From contig CM052359.1 of NCBI GenBank assembly GCA_028551475.1, positions 17,609,583-17,673,582 on the forward strand: 64,000 bases of DNA. Reading direction: 5' to 3'. Shown one piece after another: positions 29,501 to 40,510 of the stretch; the first letter of the stretch is position 1, and every line of letters starts with the position of its first letter. This DNA comes from Casuarina equisetifolia (lineage: Eukaryota > Streptophyta > Magnoliopsida > Fagales > Casuarinaceae). Under the pieces are notes generated by a model. The model did not search any database. It was not told the origin of the DNA and saw only the letters and a list, made by a program, of their open reading frames with translations. Position numbers and translations under genes: made by a program.

Positions 29501-30147
29501 TGAGGCTATTTAAGAGTCTAGCGTGTGTAAACTTTATATTAGGCCACTATATGGGCGGGGATGGTTTACTATGGAGAACAATTGCTGCATTTTCTTTCTT
29601 GAAACTTATGTTTTTACTTCTAACTGATATACAGTTTGCAATCCGCACATAGCTCTTTTAGGGAATCAAAATTGGGCCTCAAACTGCAAAAATAGGATTC
29701 AGCATGTCAAGCAATGCATCTAGGCATGAATTGATTGTGGACTGTGGATCTTGCTTCATCTCGTGCCATTATTCTTCTTTCATCATTGCAGCATATCAAA
29801 AGGGCAGCCTTAAGAGACTTCAATACTAGCAGTGCTGAGGTTTTATGCGAGGTAGGTGAAGATGATGGCCTTTTTCAGTAAATTGCCTGGTGTAGTTTCC
29901 TTCGAGATCTTGGCAATTATTTCAGACCTTATTCTGTTTTGACATTCCTTGTTGCCTGCTTATTCCTGTATATTATGCTATTCCACGTCTGTCCTGATGG
30001 GTATGTAGTGTTATGGACACGACTTCTCATGCCACTTTTTATTCTTGTCAGCTTCGATTTGATGTGCCGCAACTATACAAATTTCACAAGAAAAAGGAAG
30101 TGGACATTGCTGTAGACCTCTGGCGATTTGTGCCCAAAGGTAATTGA
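26515..30147 (+). CDS. METTL5: METTL5-type rRNA N6-adenosine methyltransferase (9 exons, 208 aa)
   Basis: This is a Rossmann-fold, S-adenosylmethionine-dependent methyltransferase. In animals METTL5 with TRMT112 makes one m6A in 18S rRNA; the same role here is inferred from family. Exons read by frame are 26515-26574, 26679-26735, 27261-27358, 27693-27762, 28082-28130, 29079-29167, 29271-29318, 29792-29851 and 30052-30147. The total is 208 residues against about 209 in human. Motifs are MKLKQLEGLLGDLQQF at the start, QYPTGPHIASRML (about 24-36), the SAM loop ADLGCGCGTLGAAA (about 53-66), the acidic IGIDIDP, and the catalytic NPPFGTR at about 121-127, typical of N6-adenine enzymes. It ends EVDIAVDLWRFVPKGN. 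Intron 1 opens with a CT microsatellite. The C terminus lacks the basic extension seen in some methyltransferases but matches METTL5 length. It looks intact. Confidence 0.95.
26575..26598 (+). repeat. CT microsatellite at the start of METTL5 intron 1
   Basis: The donor GTCTGT leads directly into about eight CT units. The tract does not touch coding sequence, but it overlaps the +3 to +6 donor positions, so its make-up could affect splice strength. Confidence 0.8.
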
Positions 30148-31485
30148 ATAAAGGGCATCTAGCGTCGCATCAAATCATGCAGGGTTAACTCATGGTGAAA
30201 CAATATACTTCTAAAACAGAAGGAATGAGTCTTCTGTTGGATTGATTTTATCACTTCACATTGAAGAGAAAATCTTCAAGCTTGTTTTCTTTTTCTTTCC
30301 GTTTGTAGTTTAAGTCTCTCAAGATTAATTCTGTGAGAGGAGATTCCGAAACTTCTCTCCATTAAATTGTTCTGCGCCTGAGCTTTGTAAAATTAATTGT
30401 CTATAGGTGATAGTTGTCAGTTGTGGGATCAAAACTAGTAGTAGAATGGTGACTTTTCACAGTAGGTAAACAAAATGAGGATTTTTTTTTTCAATTTAGT
30501 CTCTCATGATTCATATAAATGAGGCTTTCGGATTTTTATTTTTTATTTTTTATTTTTTATTTTTTATTTTTTATTTTATTTTTTGGGGAGGGGGGCTTTA
30601 CAAGAATATGAAAGCTCCTAGATAGTAAGTAAATTGTTACTCCGTGAGTGTAAGATTTATTTGTCTAAACTATATAAAATTCTTGATATTTTTGATGTTT
30701 ATTTTGTGTGTACTTACAGCCGATCACATCCCCCATACCAAAGGCTCACGAATTAAGATTTTCCTCCTAACAGATCCCACTTTTGTCTCTTTTAACTGAC
30801 AACCAATACATGTTTCAATAAAGGCCCCAATTTCAGGTCCTATCAGAGTTGCGTTGTGGGCTTGGTTAGCCAATACAAACAGAAAATGGGCATGCTTTAG
30901 ACTTGAGCATGATGTCCTGCATCTTTTCTGTCAGTAATAAGTCTTTGCGTTTCAAGTTTAGTGATCATAACTTCACGTTTATATCAAAATCAGCACAGCA
31001 TCTTGAAGATGAGTGCTATTTTGATCAGGATAGTACCCGTAACTTCAGCTCAGAACATTAGTGGTACTGTAGCAAGTTGCGGAAAATCCAGAGTTTAGTG
31101 TCGTATAATGTCCTAAAAGGATATATGTGACGTCGTTAATACTATGTGAAAAAAGGAATTTAGTGCAAATGCGGCATAAAAATGACTTAAAAGTTCATTT
31201 CATTTTTTTTTTTTTTGCTTTTTTAAGTTGCTACTAAGATATAAAACGCAAGTGTAAACAATATGAAACATTTGGCACCTTTTCTCGCAGTAATTGAGGT
31301 GAAATTGTATGCTTTTATAAGTGATATTATAAGGGAGTTTCTACCCTTCAACAATGGGTCATAATATATTTTTTTATTCACTTAATTATATGCATTAATA
31401 CCATATTGTAAAACTTATTTCTTCCTTAAAACAAACCTTTAAAGATTAAGATAATTTTTATAAGATTCTATTAAGTAGCAAACGA
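30148..31485. other. METTL5 3' UTR and non-coding DNA with an AT-rich microsatellite
   Basis: The 3' UTR of METTL5 probably takes up the first few hundred bases. A TTTTTA hexamer repeat runs from about 30533 to 30586. I recognise no gene or element between 30600 and 31485; a T-run lies at 31205-31217. Confidence 0.45.
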
Positions 31486-31489
31486 TGCA

Positions 31490-32800
31490 AGATTTTTTTA
31501 CGTAAAGTAGTAGAAACTGACCATAGTCAAAAAGGTTGAGAAAAGGGTAAAGAGCTCCCTCTCTTATACCTTCTAGATCCATTAGCTCCAAAGATAGTAG
31601 AAATTAATGCGTTTGAGTTAGGATGTAGTGGTATCCTAAAACAAATAAAAGGTGAGAAGGAATGACTGATTCCATTTGTCTTGAAACACTAGAATCCTAC
31701 TAAGAAGAATTATTCCACTATAAATAAAGAGATCTTAACCATTTTGCTATGCATATTTAAGTTTTAGGATGACCTTTTGAAACAAAGATTCTTTTTAAGA
31801 ATTGATTGTAGTGCTACGAAGAATATTCTTAAGAACAATTTGATGAACCCCATATTTAAGCAAATATTTGCTTATTATAAGCCATTTTATATGTCTTTGA
31901 TTTTAATGTGAACACATTAATGGTGATGACAACTCACTACCTGATTTTCTAATATGAGAATTCTTGCAAGGAAGTATAGGAAGTATCATATTAGACAACA
32001 AATCCATTAAAGAGTGTGGGAAAACACTTAAAAAATCACAAGGTATCTGAGCCTCAAGAGGTAGGCTTAATTTTGGTCTAATGATAATAAAATGACATAA
32101 ATCAAATCTGTTAAAGGTTAACCACTTACAAAAGCCTCAGAGAGAGCCCAAAATACCTCCTAAGCATCCTACACCTTAGGTCTATGACATTAAATCCAAG
32201 GCTAGAGAAATGTTTAAAAAGATATTTAAGGAAGTGATTACTCCTCAAGCAGTACCCACAACCCATATGACAACTACTCTAGGAGGAGTATCCACAACCT
32301 AAATGGCCATACCTATAGCTAGAATTGCCTCTAGTTCCAAACCATTAGTTTTGGCCTCTTAACATGCCAAACCAACCTAAACATAGGCATTTCCTAAAGC
32401 CCACAAGATGCTTCCACAAAATGCTTCTTTAGGGGGAGAAAATAAAAAAAATTGGCAAAGGCTATAGCCTAATCTAACGTTGAGGTTAGTTTCCAAGATT
32501 TGATATTTGCTATAACCAATGCATATCAAATTAAAGAAAAGCCAATTGCTCTTAGCAAAGGCAAAGAGGTGGATTTAGTCCATTAGACTAAAAAGAAAGA
32601 GCAAGAGGTAGCTCAAGCCTTTCCAAAGAGAAAACCCAAATTGCTAAACCCAAAATTAGGGAACCTTCCTTTTTTTTCATAAATGAAGGGTTTAATAGAA
32701 TTTTTACTACCAAAGATGGTCTTTGGACTTAAATCCAAAGGACATGGTACTTAAATTTTCCTTTAAGGGCTAGTGGTATATGCCAGAAGACCTATGGAAA
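31490..32800 (+). mobile_element. Endogenous pararetrovirus (Caulimoviridae-like) fossil fragment
   Basis: This is a degenerate stretch on the + strand. From about 31570 to 31960 it carries the reverse-transcriptase thumb and RNase H region typical of plant endogenous caulimovirids. Short recognisable pieces are APKIVEIN (about 31590), KKNYSTINKEI (about 31700), RIDCSATKNIL (31798-31830), KQIFA and NSLPDF (about 31930). These match, from memory, the LLRIDC / KQIFARWQ / PDFLTREF pattern of endogenous pararetrovirus polyproteins. The following stretch to about 32800 is rich in Pro, Lys and Ser codons and may be the rest of the same insertion, with less certainty. No LTRs were found for it, in keeping with a pararetrovirus. 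It is clearly a broken relic with many breaks, and old. A Ty3-like element cannot be fully excluded. Confidence 0.55.
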
Positions 32801-33351
32801 GATTAAAACTTTTAGGAAAACATTATTTTCAAAAAAGGATCAATCCATCTTAAACACTAGTGTAAGTGCAAGGTCAACTATCACACTTTATGGCAAGGAT
32901 TATAAAAATAATCCATCCATATAAGTGGGGTGCCAACCTACAGACTAAACATAGGTTTAATAAGTTAAGTGACCTTTCAAGATGCATGTACTAAGACTAC
33001 CTAGTGCATGGGAAAGGCTTTTTGGTATGAAAACCAAAAGCAAAAATACTCATGGCTAATTTATTTTGCTACCAATTAACTCCCAATTTGTTAGCTAGTC
33101 TAATTTTGGGAAGTAGACGCATCTACTATCAAGTGCATGAACTTTGGTATAAAGCTTCCCATGAAATTTACTACGCTATTTAGTCTTGTGTTTACCATTT
33201 ACAATTAGATAACTCATAAACATTTGCAATCAAGGCAATGAAATTCTAATATGAAAAATTGTTATTGGATATTATTAGTAAACAAGAATTCTATTAATAA
33301 TGGTGGTGATTACTAAGGTAGAGTGTTCCATTAATGTTTCCATACTACACA
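32801..33351. other. Unassigned degenerate DNA
   Basis: There are no open frames, repeats or motifs that I can assign between the pararetrovirus relic and the next LTR element. It may be more of either one. Confidence 0.3.
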
Positions 33352-33356
33352 TGCAT

Positions 33357-33930
33357 TGTTATGGAAAATAACCCATTACATGAACATATAAATACATAAA
33401 CCAATCAACACACACACAAGAGATATAAGATTTAAAGTGGTTTAGACTAATACAATGCCTTACATCCACTATCACTAATGCATATATCAACCATTTCTCT
33501 TGCTAAGTTTTTTCAAGAAATACAAAATTGTTGATTACAAGACCGACTCATAACCCTTACATTTCTATTCTTAGCACTCACAATAGCTCTCTCATTAGGT
33601 TATGTCTTCATTACTTACATATTAGATTATCTCTTAGCTAATAATTACAACATAAAATAGCACCTTTTAGTTGCCATCCTTATGAGGTGTGGCTGCCACC
33701 TTTAAAAGGTGTAACCTTCTTTTTAGCCTCTTATAAGCCCATTAGGTTTTCCTTTGGTCTTTGTTTTTTAAACTAATACCAAAGGGAATCCTACCCAAAT
33801 AACGCTAAGACTTTTAACCAAATACAACTAAGAATACCTTACTAATAAATAGGAAAATAACCTCTATAATATTCCTAAAACACACTTGGAATATACCTAG
33901 GCCTAATAACTTTTACTTAAATTCCTAACA
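33357..33930 (-). repeat. 3' LTR of the old minus-strand element
   Basis: It is 574 bp with TG...CA ends when read on the + strand. It pairs with 38040-38589; shared blocks include the GTGGTTTAGAC/GTGGTTTGGAC segment and the CTTATGAGGTGTGGCTG/CTTATGAGGTACAGCTTG segment. Confidence 0.65.
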
Positions 33931-35824
33931 ATTTACTCATTTTGAAATAAAATAGTACAACAAGCCTACACAATAGATTAATTTGTTGCACACTTGATCT
34001 TTGAGTCTTTTAATAGTTGAGTAAACTATCAACATCAACTTACCATCCTAATTAGCACACTAGTTATGTCAGAAAACATTTCTCCCATTGTTTCTTGAGC
34101 TCTTCCTTTATATTTGGTATGATAAAAGGATACTCATCTAAAGGAACATCATCTTTGGATAGTTCATTAGATTCTCAAGTTCATATCTCACTCTAAGGAG
34201 TCTCACCATAGACATTCATATTTACTAATCACATCTACTTTATGTGCATTATCTAGCCATATAGGTTAATCCTCAAGTTGTCTACCTTTGGTACAACTTC
34301 AACAGTCTCTAATCATGTATATCTTCTAATAGCTTGAAATGTCAACTAAGAACATCCATGAAAAACATATGGACTTTAATAGATAGATCTCTCTGAATCT
34401 TTCACTTTAACTCAATTCAGTTGAAGAAATCTTACAACACTTCATCTTAAGTATCTCATATTAATAATATATCATATTTTTCTCAGGTTTTCCATGTCAA
34501 GGTTAAACATGGAAAGGTTGAACAACCTTTATAACTTCTCCAAAAGCCCTTCTAAGGTTGAACAACCAATTTTGCTACTAACATCCCTAAGAAGTGAATG
34601 ACATATCTTAGGAAGTCACTCTAAAGTAAACATCAATTTTGTCGCTTAAGATCTTACAAATCCACAGATATTAATGAATATGTAGAATTTCAAGTATTAC
34701 CACCTAAGAACTAATAGAAATTCGTATGAACTTTCTTTTACTTGCACATTATATTTTCCTTTAACTTCAAATCTCATAAGCTTATGTAGTGCAACATAAA
34801 TTGACATTAAACTCAATATCACCCATATCAAAATCCTCATAATTACCAAGAAGAATATATCATATTACTTTATAACTATCCACATCATATGGTGTATTAT
34901 TTGATAATCGATTGTAACTATTCACAAGAAATAATCACAACATCATAGGTTCTCCTTTAACATGAGCTCACACTGGAGAATATCTTATAAGTTCAACTAT
35001 TCTTTTGTGGATATTTCAATTATAGAGTGATTAAAGATAAAAATAGGTCCTATTGCTTTTACTATCATTGATATAGTAATTAGAGAAGTAATATTAACTA
35101 ATTGAGTGATCTTAGGTACACCAACTAACACAATAATCTTTACTCATCTATCAACTCTACCTCAACTATGAATCTATTTAGTTCCCTCCTAATGAACATT
35201 ATATCTCCAAGTGTCAATGTCAGAAACAATTTCATCCTTATCATCTTTTATTATCAAAGAAACAATTGGCTTTATGGTGTGGAATCCCTTGAAGTTTAAC
35301 TCATCCAAAATCAAGACACAATTTGTACTAGTATCATTTAGTTGGTCCAAACATATGGAATCCAAATAGATAAAACCATTTTTACCTTCCCCACATATGC
35401 AATGTTACCTATTGGAAAGAACTAAATATTCTTTGAAGAATAACTCTACTTTTGGGTTCATAATAATTCCTAAAATGCCTTACTATCTCAAAATCTTAGC
35501 ATGTGGGATCATCACTTAGGGCTTTACATTTTTTTACCTTTTGCTCTGGTATCACATAATTGTCTCCCCTTTTTGCTATTGTCAATTAACAACATACTGG
35601 AAGAACTAGATAAAGAAAACTCTCTTTCTCAAATCCTTATTTAGGAGCATTGTAAGCTCCTAAAATATCTACTTCCCTTTGATGTCTTGTTTAAATGCAT
35701 AACCAAGAGATCCTAGATAATTGCATAATAGATAAAACTATCTCCTTTACCATTGTGAAAAGACGACAATGAAGAACAAATCTTTCATCATCATTCAAAA
35801 ATGCTTGAAAAATAATTTTAGTGA

Positions 35825-35846
35825 CACACACACACACACACACACA
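35825..35846. repeat. CA dinucleotide microsatellite
   Basis: An uninterrupted run of about eleven CA units lies inside the old minus-strand element. Confidence 0.85.
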
Positions 35847-36549
35847 AACGAATATATATAAATGCTTAGAGTTAGTATTTTCTCCTTTTAGTAGATCCTT
35901 ATGGAGTAGTAACATTTCATCTTTATCAATATGGGAAAAGGCTTGAGGAAGACGTGTGGCCATGGAACACATAAAAGGGTCAAAGTTCTCAACGTGTAAC
36001 CTTGGAAGCATTTGAAGGTTTCAAGGCATCTAATGTGGTTTTTGGAGCAAACTAAGTGGTTTTCTCATAAAAGCCTAACAAAATAAACAAAATGATAAAA
36101 AGGGAAAGAGAGAAAAGGCCTCTTGAAGGTGTCAAATGCTTAAAGTTGTCAAGTAGAATCTACATAGAAAAGAAAGTGATAAAGCAACATGATGTTGTTT
36201 AGTTAAGGGAAATTTAAAATCAAATTCAATACAACATCATTTTTTCTAGCTAGGGACTATGGTCAAAACAAAAAATAAATCAATCTTATTCTTCACCAAC
36301 ACGAAAGGTTGTCTCATCACTTCAGAGGAGAATAGATTTTATGCTAAGGCACGGAAGAATGAGTCAAGAAGCATAGAGGTTTTAAATTTCTTTCTTGTTA
36401 GAGGAGTAAATCTTCATGTATAAAGGAAGAGCAAAAAGTAAGCTATAGATCCATCTAATTACTTTCAAAATATCTCATATTCAATCTTGGTTGAAAATTT
36501 TCTGTGCACCTAAGATAATATTAAATATTTTACTACTATTTTCATTTTG

Positions 36550-36960
36550 CAAGTTTGTCTTATACAACTATCGATGATTTTATTTTACTTGACATGTTGT
36601 TATTGATTTATTTTGTTTAGGTAAACTATGCTAGGTTTTGAAAAACAATTATGGGCTTTTGTCCATAACATTTTGTTATTGTTTAATGGCACCAATGAAA
36701 GCTTTTAAACATTAGTATATATCATTTTTAGAAGCTTGGTTCTAAAATTTTTATTTTTAGGGAGAGAATTTATAATTGAGTATAGAGGATTGGTTATCCC
36801 TTCTAATCAATTGAATATTGACTAAAAAGTGGCTTTAGTGGGTTGCTAGGACAAGGTGAGGTGGGGGTAGGTGCCTAAGTAGCTTGGATCAAACTACCCT
36901 GAGATTGGCCAACAATACTTGAGAATTTCTTCACCAACATGTATAGAAGACATGTCAAAA
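36550..36960 (+). repeat. Degenerate LTR fragment related to the 43641-45301 LTR
   Basis: Several blocks match the downstream part of the LTR at about 44800-45140 in the same order: GGGCTTTTGTCC/AGGCTTTTATCT, GGGAGAGAA, GGATTGGTTATCCCTT, and GTGGGTTGCTAGG with a following GGTG-rich stretch. Similarity may extend further on both sides. It lies within the old minus-strand element in the opposite orientation, so it is probably part of a later insertion that decayed, or a shared ancient LTR module. Confidence 0.5.
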
Positions 36961-38039
36961 CGCTTTATCTGAATGTGGGTGCGTGTACCTTTGCATTGTG
37001 TATGTCATTCCTATGCCAATGGCATTTACAAGTTCAACCTAATCCGTGATTTGTTTACAACTGTACCATTGTTCACTACTAATCTTGACATTTTGTCAAT
37101 ACATATTGAACTCTTTTTTGTTGCTATACCATCTTATTCTTTACGTTTTTTGATTTACTACTAATAATAGAATTTTCACCATTATTTAAGTCCTTTCTAC
37201 CTAATCGGTAATTTGCAATCAATCTCCATTGCTTTCCCTTATGGTTCTTCCTTGATCAAGATAAAAAAAACTACAATAGATTAACCAACAAGCATTCTTT
37301 TTGAGCCAAGTGTAGCAAATCAAAGCATGTCTTGAAGATTCTTCTTAACTATCAATATAGCATGTGCATGTCACGTGCCCTGTAAGATCAACTTAGTTTA
37401 GGTCTGATCTAACCCGTATGTAGCAAACTCAACCTATTTCTTGTAGGTATTAGGCTTGAGCCTAACTTAATCCAATCTTTACTAGAGCCATCCAACCCGT
37501 TTGCATTTAATTGCATTTGACCTAGCCATGCATTGGGTTCTGTCCAAACTGGCTTTACTTTGACTCCACTCGAATCCATTTGCACTTGATCTAGCACTTA
37601 AAATGGGTCTCGATATGAGTTGCACAACTTGAATTGGCGTTTTTTTTTACCATTTTTAATGATTGTTCATTTATTGTTGTTGAGCTGATTTAGAGCCCTA
37701 TTTTTATAGGTTATCCTTTAGTTTGATGTGGCTTTGCTTCATTAACATGAGTCCACCCAACTTGGGATTAGTTTAGACTAACGGTGGTGAATTATTACCC
37801 TAAACACAACAAAAATATATCATAATATAAGAATTTCATATATGGCATTCTTTTCTCTAAAACACTTTTCTTTGGCCATATGCAAGCAAAAATATGTTTT
37901 TTTTTCCTTTTTTCCAAAGGCTAGATTTTTGTATGAGAAACTACTAAGGAGAAGAAAACATATCTTTTGTTTAGTGCTAATCTAGCTTAATTTGACATGT
38001 GTGATGCTCCTAAGCTTGAAATCTGGCTCTAATATCAAT

Positions 38040-38589
38040 TGTTGTGAAAAATGACCTATCTTACAAATACATAGATTCATAAAGCAAGCCAGACACACAT
38101 AAAAGATACAAAATTTAAGGTGGTTTGGACAACACAATGTTGTACATGCACCATTACCAATGCAACTATTGCAAAAGCTACTTGTTGCTTTTACACAACT
38201 ACTCTTAACACTTATAGATGTTTTTTCATTAGGCTATGTCTTTAGTACCTAAAAGTTGGATTCTATCTTGGCTAGTGGTTGCAACACAAAGTTGCACCTT
38301 TTGATTGTTACCCTTATGAGGTACAGCTTGTCACCCCCAAAAAGTACAACTCTCTATTCTACACCCTATTGATCTATCAAGTTTTCTTATGGTTTTTCCC
38401 TTTTAAACTAATACTAAAGGGAGTCCTAGTAGGAAACTATTAAGAATCTTAATCAAATACCTACTATTACCTTTAGGATCTTAATTGAATATTAAGAATC
38501 TCAATGTGAAGGATATTACCTCTAGAATATTCTTAGAATATACCTAGAGTATATCTAGGCTTACTAATTTTCATCCTGAATTCTTAACA
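38040..38589 (-). repeat. 5' LTR of the old minus-strand element
   Basis: It is 550 bp, two bases to the right of the reverse-complement primer site at 38025-38037. It is paired with 33357-33930. Confidence 0.65.
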
Positions 38590-38991
38590 TGCTTCTCAAT
38601 AAAGTTTATCCTCTCTATGTTTCACAAAATTTAGTTTCCTTTATTCTAGAATTCCCACCCCATAAGTGGGTAGTAACTTTTCTTTATTTTGTTTAAAGAT
38701 TCCAATTTCCCAAATTGATTGATCTCATGACCAAGTTAAGTAACTTCTCTCTATTTTGGATGGCATCCACCTTAATGCAACACAATGACTTACCTATGTC
38801 TTATTGTAAAATCAACAACGATATTACACATTGAAGGATCTAACTTTTAACACTAGTCAAAGTTAAAGTCTAGGCAAGTTTTATTGATCAAGTTTCTTCC
38901 CACATGTTAAAGGTGCTTATTATACATATTGCAATCAAGAGAGGCATATAAGTCAAATTGGCAACCCTCTCCACTTGGGTAATTAAAACTA

Positions 38992-39712
38992 AACACAAAT
39001 GGCATAAGCATTAGGGATAATAATGTTAAAGGAAGATTACTAAGAGATTACAATGGAAGCATTATAATGGCCTTTGTAGTCAAACTAGGAACTAGAAATA
39101 ATGCTAATGCAGGAGCACACACTTCAATGGAAGCCATACAATATGTCATGAAGGGAACTAAGTTCCTTACAATGTTTAGTCAAACTTTTTTTATTTGATT
39201 GAGTGCCTACTAAGGAGATGGAAGGCTCATTGGAAACTAGAATATGTCAAATCTACAAATGCCTAACTTTGATCCTTCCACAAGGTAGCATATTAACATG
39301 TATTTTGAGAAAGGAATGCAATGTTGGATATGTTAGCCAATTATGGGCATATGATGCAGAATGCCATAATTTTTGACATTCTAACACAAATGGCTCAAGC
39401 ATTAGGGGTAGTAATGTTGAAGAAGGAGTACTAAGATATCACAATGGAAGCATTATAATGGCCTTTGTAGTTAAACTAGGAACTAGAAGTAATGTTGATA
39501 CAATAGTACACATTTTGATGGAAGGCCTTAGAATATGTCATGAAGGGAACTAGGTCCTTCACAATGTTGAGTCACACTATTTTTATTTGATTAAGTGCCT
39601 AACTTTGATCCGTCCACAAGGTAGCATGTAACATGTATATCAAGAAGGAAAAACAATATTGGATATGCTAGCCAATTATGGGCATATGATGTGGAATGTT
39701 AAAATTTTTAAC
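38992..39712 (+). repeat. Tandemly duplicated LINE-type RNase H fragment
   Basis: Two direct copies, 38992-39382 and 39383-39712, share most of their sequence. The first carries about 55 extra bases (AAGGAGATGGAAGGCTCATT onward, near 39213). Both encode in one frame a stretch like LRDYNGSIIMAFVVKLGTR (first copy near 39040) and GVLRYHNGSIIMAFVVKLG (second copy near 39429). This resembles the RVT_3 type RNase H domain (LRD..G..I..F) that plant LINEs carry at the end of their ORF2. The coding potential fades after about 45 codons in each copy. It looks like a small piece of a LINE that was duplicated in place. No poly(A) tail or target duplication is visible, and a stray host-gene RNase H-like domain is the alternative. 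Confidence 0.5.
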
Positions 39713-40291
39713 CAAACAGGGTCATTACCAATATCATGCTAGAATGTATTTAGGAATGATTAACTCAGTTTAGGTAACTATAAATCATCATTAATTAAGC
39801 ATATATGCTACTTGATGTATTACTACCTTTTGCATGTAATTACTTTCATGTTGTAAGCTTGATACATAGGCTTATCAACTAGATTTTTTAAGATTAGGCC
39901 AATATCTTGTCTTTTATACTTATCCAAGGTATAGTTATTATGCCTAACCTTATTGTTACTAATAAAATTTGTCAAAGTATGGTTTTTTAAAAAATAAAAA
40001 TAAAAAAATAGAAAAAAAATTGAGTAGCCATCTCCAATTATTTTAACTTTTTAATCCAAATTCTTGTGTTTTGGAGGAGTTTCAATGCATCACAAATTCA
40101 ACTTAAATACCTTATCAACATTCATATTAAACATTTTGAACAATTATATGTTAAAAACATAGCCTATTTACATCCCCGTCCTTCCAAATGCACACAAGCA
40201 CAAGGAAGAGAGAAAGTTAATGGGAAAAAAGCAAGCTTGCAATTAGACTCAACTTTTCAAAAAAGTTTACATTTCTTAATGGCCTTAAATC
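39713..40291. other. Unassigned AT-rich DNA between elements
   Basis: Nothing recognisable is seen. A 94-codon frame from 40066 has no family features. An A-rich run lies near 39985-40020. Confidence 0.35.
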
Positions 40292-40296
40292 GAAAT

Positions 40297-40510
40297 TGTA
40301 ACAAAATGAGAAAAGTGTGGGAATTGATCTCTCTATTGATACTGTCATGACTAGAATGTATAGTGTGAGCTCTTTATATAGAGCTACAATGAAGCTTTAC
40401 ATGGAAACGATACCAATAATTATACATGGAAATATATACATTAATTGCAATACATAAAATTAGTCTAATATCTTGCTAGGAAATATTTCATATCTTAATA
40501 TTCCATAATA
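40297..40510 (-). repeat. 3' LTR of the minus-strand Copia element
   Basis: It is 214 bp, identical in length to 55366-55579, and flanked on its right by the reverse complement of a purine tract. Confidence 0.9.

Larger units (their letters stand above)
33357..38589 (-). mobile_element. Old minus-strand LTR retrotransposon (fossil), family uncertain
   Basis: Two related segments, 33357-33930 and 38040-38589, both begin TGTT(A/G)TG and end TTCCTAACA or TTCTTAACA, and they align over their length with many differences and indels. Immediately left of the right-hand copy, at 38025-38037, GGCTCTAATATCA is the reverse complement of a primer site matching initiator tRNA-Met at about 11 of 13 positions. 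The element therefore lies on the minus strand with its 5' LTR at the right. Flanking bases TGCAT (33352-33356) and TGCTT (38590-38594) look like a target duplication with one mismatch. The interior (about 4.1 kb) gave no protein domain I can name, so the element is either non-autonomous or very decayed. A related LTR fragment lies inside it. The high LTR divergence, roughly a quarter of positions by eye, marks it as one of the oldest elements here. Confidence 0.65.
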
